A stretch of DNA of 64,000 bases from Adiantum capillus-veneris (lineage: Eukaryota; Streptophyta; Polypodiopsida; Polypodiales; Pteridaceae), in the NCBI GenBank assembly GCA_014529385.2, contig CM043963.1, forward strand, positions 3,535,001 to 3,599,000, given 5' to 3'. The notes beneath the pieces were generated by a model. The model was not told where the DNA came from and ran no database searches. It saw only the letters and a program-made list of their open reading frames with translations. Positions 1 to 10,341 of the stretch are shown one piece after another. Both the position numbers and the translations under genes were made by a program. The first letter of the stretch is position 1, and every line of letters begins with the position of its first letter.

Positions 1-1245
1 GGGAAACTAAGAGTGTGCGTGGACCTTAAGAAAGTTCATGCAGCTACTAGGAGAGATCATTATCCCTTGCCATATTCAGAACATGTGCTTGAAAGAGTTG
101 CGGGCAAGGAAGCTTATAGCTTTTTAGATGGGTACTTTGGTTACAATCAAATCACAATTGCATTAGAGGACCAAGCTAAAACTGCTTTTATCACAGAGTT
201 TGGAGTGTTTGCATTTCGTGTTATGGCTTTTGGCTTAACAAATGCCCCCGCTACATTCCAACGATCAATAAACACTGCGTTTAAAGAATTTCTAAGGGAG
301 TTTTGTGAAGCTTTCCTAGACGACCTTTGTGTTTATTCGTCTTGGGAGAAGCATTTGTTATATCTATGAAAAATATTTGAAAGGTGCAGATTTTATCGCA
401 TCTCATTGAGCCCTTTCAAATGCCAATTTTGGATTAAGCATGGAGTCATTCTAGGGCATATAGTGTCCAAGAACGGGATATCCACAGATGAGGGTAAGAT
501 TAAAGCCATTGCCGATTTGCCATCACCTACGAACTATAAAGGAGTTCAACGATTTATGGGCCATATTGGTTATTATTGAAGGTTTATTTTAAACTTTGCC
601 GAGATAGCGCGTCCATTGTACAAGCTTCTTATCGAGTTTCACTGGACGGAAGAATGTCATCAATCTTATGAGTTATTAAAGAAGGCCCTAACAAGTGCTC
701 CAATCCTGCGAACACCTGATTGGAATGTACCTTTTTATGTGCATATTGATGCATCAAACTTTGCTATTGGGTGTGTTCTAACTCAACCAGGAGAACATAA
801 ATTGGACTACCCTATTAGCGTTGCAAGTCGCCAATTAAATGATGCCGAGATGAACTACACTACTACAGAGCGCAAAGGTCTAGCTATGATTTACGCAGTA
901 AAGAAATTTTGCTATTACCTTCTTGCTACCAAGTTTGTGTTTTATGTTGATCATCAAGCATTGCTATATTTGGTAAACAAGCCGTGTTCCACAGGTCGAA
1001 TTACACGATGGTTCTTAATTCTTCTTGAGTTTGACTTCACCGTTGTTGTGAGGCCTGGGAGGAAACATGTCATGGCGGATCATTTATCTCGTATCCCTAA
1101 TGGCGAAGCTCCTACGGGGGTTGATGATGAATTGCATGATACTCTTTTGTTCATTGTTGAGACAATGCCTGAATGGAGTGAAAAGATTGTTAGCTTCTTA
1201 GTTAATGGTTTTCCACCCAAAGAGCTGCGAAAAGAAATAGCTTGA
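1..1245 (+). pseudogene. Element A (Ty3/gypsy) reverse transcriptase and RNase H, 5'-truncated by window edge
   Basis: The window opens inside a Ty3/gypsy reverse transcriptase. Positions 13-369 carry the VDLKK start, a FLDGYFGYNQI block, the MAFGLTNAPATFQ block and the catalytic FLDDL (YxDD-type) motif. After a TGA at 367-369 the same frame resumes with the thumb/connection (ILGHIVSKNGI) and meets another TGA at 577-579. It then runs from 616 through RNase H: HIDASNFAIG, the SRQLNDAEMNYTTTERK block and FYVDHQALLYL. A third TGA lies at 1243-1245. All these breaks are in one frame, so this was one polyprotein damaged by point stops. The lineage looks like the non-chromodomain plant gypsy group (compare element C). 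Gag and any upstream protease lie outside the window. Confidence 0.93.
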
Positions 1246-2223
1246 AAATTAATCAAGGAATGCGAACCCTATTGCTTACTGGCTGGAACTCTCTATAAGA
1301 GAGGAAAAGATGATGTTCTTAGACGCTGTGCCCGCGAGGATGAGTATTTATATATTCTACAAGAGGCACACATGGGCGTAGCTGGTGGTCACTTTTCAGG
1401 AAAGTTGACTGTCCGAAAGATCTTACAGTCAGGCTATTGGTGGCCCACTTTGTTTAAGGATGCATCACTTTTTGCAAAGGGATGTGATGAATGCCAACGC
1501 TTCAAGAAGCCACAAAGAAGGGATAGGATGCCTCTACATCCCATCAAGGTAACCCAACCATTTGAAAAGTGGGGCTTAGACTTTGTAGGACCGATTAGTC
1601 CGGCTGCACGTAACACGCAATCACGATATATCATTGTGGCTACCGACTATGTAACCAAATGGGCTGAAGTAAAAGCAACACGAAAGGCGGATGCAAAAAC
1701 AATAGCTAAGTTCCTCTTTGAGAACATTATCACACATTTTGGATGCCCCTTTGAACTTGTGAGTGACAATGGAACTCATTTTATAAATGAAGTAATAAAA
1801 GAACTCACATCAAACTTCATGATATCTCACCACAAGTCTACACCCTATTATCCCCAAGCAAATGGCCAAGCTGAGAGTACCAACAAAACTCTCATCTCCA
1901 TTTTGACAAAGACAGTTGAGGCTCATCGCACTGATTGGGACCTAAAGCTTACATCAGCTTTATGGGATTATCGTACTGCGTATAAAGTTGCTATTGATTG
2001 CACACCGTTTAAGATGGTGTATGACCAAGAAGCAGTTATTCCATGGGAGTTTGTCATTCCTAGTCTTCGAGTAGCTTTTCACGAAGGTTGGGATGGTAAC
2101 CCCTTAGTGGAGCGATTATATATCCTGGAAAGGCTAGATGAAGAGAGGCAATTAGCTGTGCAAAATGCTCTAGTGGAGAAGGATAGGAGAAAGAAGTGGT
2201 TTGATAGCCATTTAAAAGGATAA
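1246..2223 (+). pseudogene. Element A integrase
   Basis: This continues in the RNase H frame. The HHCC zinc finger begins around 1366 (EAHMGVAGGH ... CDECQ). The catalytic core follows, and counted from the Met at 1372 the D,D,E triad is visible at about residue 70 (LDFVGP), 132 (SDNGTHF) and 168 (NGQAES). The integrase joins the cDNA to host DNA. The frame ends at a TAA at 2221-2223 caused by a one-base shift near 2215-2219; the C-terminal part of the protein continues in the next frame from about 2219 into the 2252-3685 ORF. The catalytic residues are all present, so this copy decayed mainly through stops and the one indel. Confidence 0.92.
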
Positions 2224-2251
2224 AGACATCAAGGTTGGTGATAAAGTTCTT

Positions 2252-3685
2252 ATGTACGGGGTACGTAATGAAAAGAAGAAATTGAAATACGTTGGTAAGG
2301 GACCATATCAAGTGTGTGAAATTACCCCGCAAGATACCATTCGTGTGGAGACTCTAGATGGAGTTGAAACCATTGGATTCCTTAATGGGAGTAAATTCAA
2401 AAGATATTATGATCCTCTAAGCCAGGAAGAGTTGCAAGCCATCCATCAAAAGAAGGTTGCCAAGGAACAAGCAGAGCTTAGAAAAATCCAAGCAAGAGTT
2501 GAGGCTCGAGAACGACAACAACATCTTAGACTGGGAATAAGGATAAAAGTTGAGGCTAATCTGGGAATCACGCAAGCATTTTTTGAGGACACAGATGACG
2601 ACTCATTAGAATCTGAGCCACCCCTACGATACCCAATTGAGCTAAATAGCCCCTATGGGAAAGTACTATACAATGCCTTATTAGATACGGGAGCTAAACA
2701 CAATTTGTTATCCTATGGAGTTTGGTGTCAATTAGGGAAACCGACCCTATCCCCGAGTACGATGCAAGTCAAGGACATTAATAAAAAGAAAACTGCTATT
2801 CTTGGAGTCCTTCAGACCCCTGTTGTCTATGAAAATGGAAGCATAGTGCAGAGGTTTCTAGTCATGCCCGCGGGAGCTATGGAAGGCAACGTAAACCTAG
2901 GACGCACGTGGATGTTGGCAACCAAATGCACTATTGATTGGGATACTGGTAGTGTCACGACGCGACCACTGACTCTTACCCCTATCATTCAAGCAAAGTC
3001 ACCTACGTTGCAAACTTTAGCAAAGTTGAAGGATAGCCAACATTCACAAGCCAAGGTGGTTAACTCGTCTTTGCCGGCTACCCATGAGCCTAGTACTTCA
3101 ATACTTGTAGTTGCAACAAGTAGTAATATTGCAAGTACTCAACCTGCACGACCCAAGAGTACATATCAATGGGTCCCCAAGGCCTTACTTCCAACTACCT
3201 CAACCCTCCCATCCATTCCAAGAAAAAATTTCCCTGGAAAACCAAGAGCGCGGTCTAGGAGAGTCAAGACCAAATCACGATGGATTCCGAAACGACTATT
3301 AGAAGCCCAAGGCTACTATGATGGAAATGAGCAAATTTGGGTACCTAAACGTAAAACGTGTCCTTCCCTATCGACAACAAACCCATATGAGTCAAACAGT
3401 GTAACGCTAAAGCCAATGGCAGACCGTGGGAAGGGAAAGATCAAAGAATGCTACACACCTAGTCCAGAGCTAGTTTGGGTTCCAAGGCAAAACCAATTTG
3501 TTCCACCTAGCTCAGGAAGGCGGGAGTTCCGTGAAGCTTCTAGCTCCTCATGTAATACATCCATAGAGGTAAAAGCTTCTACACAGCCTCCACCTACAAT
3601 AGTGGACCTCCATGAAGCTACAAAGGAATCCACACCTTCCAGTGTTCAAGAATCACCTGATGAACCACTTCAAGTTCGATCCTAG
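2252..3685 (+). CDS. Element A integrase C-terminus fused to a retropepsin-like domain and WVPK-repeat tail
   Basis: This is a 477-codon uninterrupted reading frame. Residues 1-55 are the integrase C-terminal beta-barrel (KGPYQV ... NGSKFKRYYDP). Residues 58-100 are charged and likely helical (many Q, E, K, R). Residues 130-235 look like a clan AA aspartic protease: LLDTGAKHNLLS at 143-154 holds the DTGA active-site motif, and NLGRTW at 215-220 matches the usual ILGRPW segment that closes retroviral-type proteases. Residues 300-420 are basic and carry four spaced W-[VI]-P-[KR] motifs (W307, W344, W363, W409). The tail is Ser/Pro/Thr-rich. A protease behind integrase is not the textbook gag-PR-RT-RH-IN order. 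The first Met may not be the real start, because the upstream frame is joined by a frameshift. Confidence 0.8.
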   Translation: MYGVRNEKKKLKYVGKGPYQVCEITPQDTIRVETLDGVETIGFLNGSKFKRYYDPLSQEELQAIHQKKVAKEQAELRKIQARVEARERQQHLRLGIRIKVEANLGITQAFFEDTDDDSLESEPPLRYPIELNSPYGKVLYNALLDTGAKHNLLSYGVWCQLGKPTLSPSTMQVKDINKKKTAILGVLQTPVVYENGSIVQRFLVMPAGAMEGNVNLGRTWMLATKCTIDWDTGSVTTRPLTLTPIIQAKSPTLQTLAKLKDSQHSQAKVVNSSLPATHEPSTSILVVATSSNIASTQPARPKSTYQWVPKALLPTTSTLPSIPRKNFPGKPRARSRRVKTKSRWIPKRLLEAQGYYDGNEQIWVPKRKTCPSLSTTNPYESNSVTLKPMADRGKGKIKECYTPSPELVWVPRQNQFVPPSSGRREFREASSSSCNTSIEVKASTQPPPTIVDLHEATKESTPSSVQESPDEPLQVRS

Positions 3686-4064
3686 GAGAGTACCTTACCA
3701 CCCTTGCAACTCGACGAGGCACCTAAGGTAATAGAAAACTACTGGCAAAAATCTTCACCTATAACAACTTGGAACAACTGGTTTCAAAGGGTAATGACAT
3801 CATTTCAAACGGTATGATCTACCCAAGGAAGGGGGGAGTGTTTGTGGACATCCATTATTCACTTGCTGCCCTCTCAACCTTTCTCCCTGACCTCTTAATC
3901 TCCAATCTTAGGGAATGTATATATAAAGCCTTATACTCACAAAAACAAGATAAAAAAGTAAAAGAGCAAGAGCCATAACACAAAATCATAAAAACAAATT
4001 ATGCACAAGAACACGACCCTTGTAATATTTACACTCTAACCATCATCTATTTGCGTGTACAGAT
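3686..4064 (+). promoter_or_regulatory. Post-pol spacer with purine tract, TATA-like box and possible splice acceptor
   Basis: A purine run at 3826-3838 (AAGGAAGGGGGGA) is followed by TGTTTGTGGACA, which could be a polypurine tract and LTR start. A TATATATAAA box sits at 3918-3927. A pyrimidine-rich stretch ending TGCGTGTACAG lies just before the ATG at 4065 and resembles a 3' splice site. Two readings fit: the start of a 3' LTR, or an internal promoter or spliced leader for the small ORF that follows. With no 5' LTR in the window the choice cannot be made here. Confidence 0.35.
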
Positions 4065-4487
4065 ATGGCTAATACGCTAGAGTCATCCACTCCTGCCTTG
4101 GGTGAGAGATACCCTCGTTACTTTTCACAAATATTTCACATGGTCTTTCCAGTGCTTGCATGTGAATGGGATTTGATAGGTACACTAGCATGTGAGAGGA
4201 ATTTTGAGGAGTTAGAATGGCTGATACGTCTCTTGACCACGTCTGATCCATACTTAGTAGAGAGCGTTTCTCCCATTGCACAAGCCTACCCTTTTGACCA
4301 AGATGACTATAGGCGTCTTGTGACCTTCTTAGTAAACATGGGCACCTATGATGAAGAAGAAAATTTACAGGACTACACGGATGGCACATATGGTCTCATG
4401 GATGATGACTTTGTTTATCTCGACGACGAGAATAGGGGTTTAGCCTTAGGGTTTCCCCCCAACCTCTACAATATCCTATTCCCTTGA
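4065..4487 (+). CDS. Small acidic ORF downstream of element A pol, function unknown
   Basis: A 140-codon ORF starts at an ATG and ends at TGA 4485-4487. The product is acidic, with DQDDY, DEEENLQDYTDG and DDDFVYLDDENR clusters, and has aromatic-rich segments near residues 20-35. I recognise no domain, signal peptide or clear transmembrane segment. It sits about 380 bp behind the pol-derived ORF and 138 bp after a TATA-like box, so it may be an extra ORF of element A, comparable in position to the env-like ORFs of some plant gypsy elements. No sequence similarity to an envelope protein is visible. It is unbroken although pol is broken, but its short length makes chance a real alternative. Confidence 0.4.
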   Translation: MANTLESSTPALGERYPRYFSQIFHMVFPVLACEWDLIGTLACERNFEELEWLIRLLTTSDPYLVESVSPIAQAYPFDQDDYRRLVTFLVNMGTYDEEENLQDYTDGTYGLMDDDFVYLDDENRGLALGFPPNLYNILFP

Positions 4488-5849
4488 CTCTCTAGGGGGA
4501 GTGCAAATAATTAGATTAGGGTTGCTTATGTTTTTTGTTGTGTTCAATAAGTGTTGGTACCTTTTTCCACTAATGTGCCTCCTGGAGGTATTTCTTTTGT
4601 TTCCTAGTGTGTACAGGAGCGTGTTGCTATTGATAGGATTTGGACCTTCATGGAACCTTTCTCTCGTTCACACTTCAGATCAAGCGCGACCATCAACACA
4701 AACAAGTGTTTTTTGTCCATTAGCATTGCCCCTATCTATTTTGCATCCATGTTTGTCTGCTTTAATTGTGATTGGTAGCCTAATATTCACCGCATTTGCT
4801 TAGTATCAAACATTTAATTCAATGTAATTTTTTGTCATAATCACTTGTCTAGGTTTAAAAATCAAGCAGTCCGACTAAACTAGTTTGACCAAGCTAGGTG
4901 TTAGAAATCTTCTCTTAATACCATGGGGAATGCCTTCCTAATAAGCAATGGTTACTTAGGTTCTTAATCCGATTTAGGCAGCATTGTGTGAAATGTACTA
5001 GGGCTTTCTAGTGGGCTTGACCCTATTGACCTTTAGCTTAAGTATTATAAAGGGAGTTTACTAGTGTGATGAGCCTGGGGAGCTGTATCAGAGTTATATG
5101 ACCCCCCAAAGCTACAAAATTAAAATGATGAAAACAAACAACACAAAAAAATATCAAAGTGCCACAATGTAAAATTTTAAGCTGGAAGAGAAATCCCTGC
5201 TTAAATTGGTACTCCACTCACATGTATCGCCTATGGTACTAGAGCCCTAGAGGTTCCCAGTGTGGGTGCTTTTCCTTGAAAAGCAAAAAACCCAAGGCAT
5301 ACAAAATAAGCACACACATCAAAATTGAATCACTGTGAAAAGACTTTGGGGGGTCAAAGCAAAGGTAATCAGTCAGGCGATGATTTCATGAGAAATTCCT
5401 TTTATTGTAGCTTAACTACAAGGTCCTCTAGGTATAGCCTCTAGTCAGCCCTCGAACATGAAATACTTGGCTCTCGCGATTAAACAACTTAATTAACCAG
5501 AGAAAATTAAGAATCTTACCCATGGTATTAATAGTCGATCTCTAGTGCCTTTCGACCTTTAAATTAGTGACCCCAAACTTGTTTAATTTTTTACCTTTAC
5601 ATCTGTTTATGCCTTTGATTACATTGCAATTCAATACTTATTGCTGACAAATTGTTTAAAATTCTGTTACCAATCAATTGTCTACCTAAAATTGCATATG
5701 CTTTTTAATCGCTTATGAGAATGCAATTACTGTGCAATGTTGTTTGATTTTGCAGTGACTGAAGAAGGCTAAGGACATTCATCTCAAATGCTCTTCCACC
5801 TCCACCAACGAGCTTCAACTCAATAGCTTCCGAGGACGGAATATACATC
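4488..5849. other. Long non-coding tail of element A
   Basis: No credible coding region. A second short purine run (CTAGGGGGAGTG) lies at 4490-4502. A 13-bp perfect inverted repeat (TGACCCCCCAAAG) occurs near 5100 and again, inverted, near 5344-5356. A TATTATAAAGGG motif is near 5043. The stretch is AT-rich and ends in the purine tract at 5850-5860. It most likely belongs to the 3' untranslated region of element A. Confidence 0.45.
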
Positions 5850-5860
5850 AGGAAGGGGGG
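5850..5860 (+). promoter_or_regulatory. Probable polypurine tract of element A
   Basis: AGGAAGGGGGG directly precedes CA and then TGTTAACCC, the arrangement expected for a plus-strand primer followed by the 5'-TG of a 3' LTR. Purine tracts at 3826 and 4490 are rivals, but this one is followed by the most LTR-like sequence. Confidence 0.55.
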
Positions 5861-5862
5861 CA

Positions 5863-6532
<670 letters not shown>

Positions 6533-8494
6533 TGAATCCTTCTGCAAAACCTTTCTAGGAGATCTATTTATAAGATGAACAGCTGTTGATACAGCTTCAA
6601 CCCAAAACCCATTTGGCAGTTGTGCATTAGACAACATACTTCTGACCTTCTCTTGTATGGTCCTATTTATCCTCTCAGCAACACCATTTTGAGGAGGATT
6701 GTAAGGAGTGGTAAGTTCACGTTTTATACCTTTTGACTCACAAAAGTCCTGAAAGGCCTTTGAAACATACTCTCCACCATTGTCAGTGCGTAAGCATTTA
6801 AGCTTCTTGCCACTCTGATTCTCCACAAGTGTCACGAACGTTTTGAAAACACTAAAGGCTTCATCCTTGTGCTTGAGAAAGTAAACCCATACTTTCCTCA
6901 AGTAATCATCTATAAATGTCATAAAGTAAGAAGCTCCCCCTAGAGATAGGTTAGGCATAGGTCCACACAAATCACTATGAACAAGTGCCAATTGTGTATC
7001 TCTTCTACTGCTTCTATGCTTATGTGGCTGCTGTGTTTGCTTACCATACAGACAATGTTCACAGAATTCAAAATCATTAAATGAAAATCCAGGCAAATAA
7101 CCAGAATGAGACAAGATTTCCATTCCCTTCTTGGACATATGTCATAACCGGCTATGCCACAAAGAAATGTTCGGCTGCTGGGTTACATTGATTACATTTT
7201 TAGAGACATTTGATACATAAATCATGTAAAGTCCTCCAGACTTTACTCCATGTGCTACTGTCATCGAACCCTTGGATATCTTCCACATGTTTTGTCCAAA
7301 AGTGGTGATGTAGCCAGCATCATCAAGTAAACCTATGCTGATCAAGCTCTTTGTAATTGCGGGAACATGTCTCACATTCTTCAGCGTGAAAGAAGAGCCA
7401 TTCTGAAACTTCAATTGAACATCTCCAACACCTAAGATCTCACATGTCTGCCCATTGCCTAGCCGAACATGATCTTTAGTGGTCACATAAGAGGTAAACC
7501 ACTCCTTGTTTGGAGACACATGAAGTGATGCCCCTGAGTCTATAATCCAGTCACTCAGTGCATTTCCATCAGATGCTGTAAGAAGAGCTGAGTCCATTGT
7601 ATTCTTCAAGAAGTAGATGTCTCCTGACACTAGACTGTCATCCTCTGCAACAGTGTTTGTCACATTTATTTCTTGAATCTTCACTGAGCACTTGTTCTTC
7701 TCACCATGGTCTTCAGCTTTCTCTTTGCCTTTTTCTACTTTCCATTCTCTGCAATCTCTTTTCATGTGACCCTTCTTGCCACAATGGTAGCATTCTATGT
7801 CACTCTTGCCTTTAGCACTGCGGGACTTGCTACGAGACTGATTCCTCTTTCCACCTTTGTACTTTTCTTTGGTCCTTCCCCTGACAACTAAGGCTGTTCC
7901 TTTGCCTTTGTCCATTGTCTTTCTATTGGTTTCTTCAGTAAGCAGACTTCCTTCTACACCTGCTATGTTCAAACCATCTGGAGGTGCAGAATTACTCAAA
8001 GCTGTGCGAAAAGTGTCCCAACTTTCTGGCAATGTGATCAACAGGAACATAGATGTAAGAGGCTCATCAAACTTGACACCTTTAGCTGACAACTGACTGT
8101 AGATGGTGTTGAATTCATTCAGATGATTGGACATAGGTGTCCCTTCTTTCATCTTTAAGTCAATAAGCTTCTTAAGCCAGTATACCTGTGAAGCTGCACT
8201 TTGCTTCTCATAAAGATCACTCAGCTTCGTCCATGCTTCATAAGCCGACATCTCGTCTGCTACATTGAAGTAAACACTTTCTGCCAAAGTCAGCATAATG
8301 GTAGAAAGTGCCAATTCATCCATTTCTCTCCATTCATCTTCGTCCATATCTTGTGGTTTTATCCCCTTGAGCTTTATAGGTTTTATCTGCTTCTTTTGTA
8401 CCAAGACGTGCCAAATCTGCTTCTTCCACAATGGGAAATTGGTTCCATCCAGCTTCTTGATATTGTAAAGAGCAGTGTCTTGTGATCGAGCCAT
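6533..8494 (-). pseudogene. copia-alpha copy 1 gag-protease-integrase polyprotein, truncated
   Basis: Reading on the minus strand from ATG 8492-8494. The N-terminal Gag (LYNIKKLDGTNFPLWKKQI) of the UBN2 type is followed by a basic linker and one CCHC knuckle (CYHCGKKGHMKRDC). The copia protease has DSGASLHVS, then the GAG-pre-integrase segment (LWHSRL) is reached. A TGA at 7142-7144 (a GGA Gly codon in copy 2) breaks the frame, which resumes with the integrase zinc region (CEHCLYGKQ) and core (HSDLCGP, TDNGGE, GVAERIN), so the D,D,E triad is visible. The last residues encoded before 6437 are unrelated sequence read through the truncation point. Confidence 0.92.
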
Positions 8495-9588
8495 AGCTAC
8501 GCTTCACAGTAGTTTACTTTCCTAGGAAAAATTCGACAGAGTTTCCCCTGTAAACTGACCTCTGAACCAATATCAACCTATCAAATGAACCAAGAAAGCT
8601 TCAGATTCTACAGAAATTTCGACAGAGTCTCCTTTGTAAAATGGCTATGGTGTACTCAAAAACAAACCAAAAAACAGCTCAAAAAACACTGTCTCTCTGA
8701 CACTATAAGCTGCGGGTAAACCTGTCCTGCACCTGTACTGTCTCTCACTGTCCTGTCACTGTCCTGTAAGCATAGACTGCGACAATGCCTCAACGGCAGT
8801 AAAGCAAAGATGCAATCCCAAATGTCTAACTCACAGTCAATACATCCTAGTTGCCTATGTAAGGGTGCTCGAGGGATCGCTCCAAGACCTATATCACCGA
8901 AAGGATCTCAACATTCGAGAATCCCCCAGCTCAATAAAACCTTACTCGACACTCAACAAAGGCTACAGTAAATCTGAAAATACATAGACTTCCCACAAAA
9001 TCATACATCCACAAATTTCCCACTATATGCTGTAACCGCTGCGGCGGTTGTTTGCAGCGTGACTCACAACCAACAAACCCTCAACAGACATACATCATCT
9101 CTGACAATACCATGTGGAAGTACCTGCAATGTCAGGATGAAATCTAGAATATCAAGCAGCAAACACAAGCTACCCGATGAACTACTGGATGTCGCCTATA
9201 GTCAGTGTGTAGATGCACCCGTATTGTATGTGACATGCCTCCAAGAACTGTGAGCTGTCCTTCGATGTGTAGACAGCCACAAATCAACACTCTGGGAGTG
9301 CCGATATCCTCAACACCTGCAGTCTTAGGCCGAAACCCCAAATTTGCAGAGTCGGATCTGCACCCGCTGAGACCACGTAGTCGAAAATGGCGTGCGCAGA
9401 ACTTTGTCGAAGCCGAACGGTGGCCGAGATGACCTCAGAATAAAATTCTGAGAACACCAAGCCCTTCGACCTTTCCCACAAGATTTGGGGCCGTGTCTTC
9501 GCTTGTCGAATCTCACTCCAATATGAGTAGGTGACTCTTGCTACCTGCAAATGCTACCCCGAGCCTCGATCTGAGCTCTTACACCAGT
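8495..9588 (-). other. copia-alpha copy 1 leader with primer-binding site
   Basis: Untranslated leader between LTR and gag. The primer-binding site at 9575-9588 reads ACTGGTGTAAGAGC on the element strand, a decayed form of the usual initiator-Met tRNA site TGGTATCAGAGC. The rest has no long ORF but is alignable base for base with the leader of copy 2 at 19165-20129, so it is a genuine element part and not host DNA. Confidence 0.8.
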
Positions 9589-9781
9589 TGAAGGAGTACG
9601 AGTGGAAGTGCGATGCGAGAGAGAGTGCGAGAAGAAGAGCACGACGATAAGGTGAACTCGCTCTACTATAATGTGTAGAGCATAGTGAGTTCTTATAAGG
9701 TTTTTACAAAAGAATATGTGTACATACTTGGCGGCCCGCCCACTTACCTCGGCGACCACATTGGGCTTTACACCCCCAACA
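9589..9781 (-). repeat. copia-alpha copy 1 5' LTR
   Basis: About 193 bp. On the minus strand it starts TGTTGGGGGTGTAAAGCCC at 9781 and ends CCTTCA at 9589, directly before the primer-binding site. It matches the 3' LTR of copy 2 (24211-24402). Confidence 0.88.
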
Positions 9782-10341
9782 AAACTATCGTGTTTTGCAG
9801 CAACAAATTTCTCCTAATTTGGAAGGATGCTTTTGCACTACAACTGCATCATATGGCCCATCTTGAGCCTCTTTAGGACACATGTAGCTAGTAGGTAAGA
9901 GAAGGGGGAAAGGAGGACTCTTGAGAAGAGAAGGACGAGCAAGGGAGGAGCAAGAGTAGGGGGAGGAGGGAAGGGCATAAACGAGTAGGAGGCACGCTGG
10001 GGAGGGGGGGGGGGCTGGGGGAGAGGAATTGGGAGGATGAGGGATAGTCTTGGGGAATCTAGATAGGAAATGAATAATTATTTAGATATAGCAAGTAGGT
10101 AGGCTAGTAGTGTGAAGGCCCTAACTAATTTTACACTCGCATGCTACATAGGAGAGTGAGAAGAAGATCGTCTTCAATGGCAATAAACATTGTGGAAGAA
10201 AAGGGTGCCTTCGATGGGAATTTGTGAGAAAAAAATGTTGAATCAATAATGAAAAGGAAATGATAAAAATGCCTCTAAGGAAGTATAGGTGCAATCCTAA
10301 CCAACAACATGAACGTGGTCAATATGCAAAAGCTCCATATA
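9782..10341. other. Unassigned purine-rich spacer
   Basis: No gene or recognisable element. The plus strand is strongly G/A-rich from about 9893 to 10050, including a run of ten G near 10006-10015. The B-family LTR begins abruptly at about 10342. This may be a remnant of older host DNA or of an unrecognised element. Confidence 0.5.

Larger units (their letters stand above)
6533..9781 (-). mobile_element. Ty1/copia element, family copia-alpha copy 1 (5' half only)
   Basis: Minus-strand element with its 5' LTR at 9589-9781, primer-binding site at 9575-9588, a leader of about 1.1 kb, and a gag-protease-integrase frame. It stops abruptly near 6533 inside the integrase domain, just after the NRSPRKVLQKDS block; reverse transcriptase, RNase H and 3' LTR are missing. 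It is close to the copy at 19165-24402 along the whole shared length. The break joins the putative LTR of element A, so truncation came with or after a rearrangement there. Confidence 0.92.

Noticed and set aside
4501-4803. 100-codon hydrophobic frame as an envelope-like protein
   Set aside because: Low-complexity hydrophobic translation of T-rich sequence starting with GTG; no envelope features.
7597-8485. Plus-strand frames opposite copia-alpha gag
   Set aside because: Antisense shadows of the Gag-protease coding sequence; the same occurs opposite copy 2 at 20139-21027.
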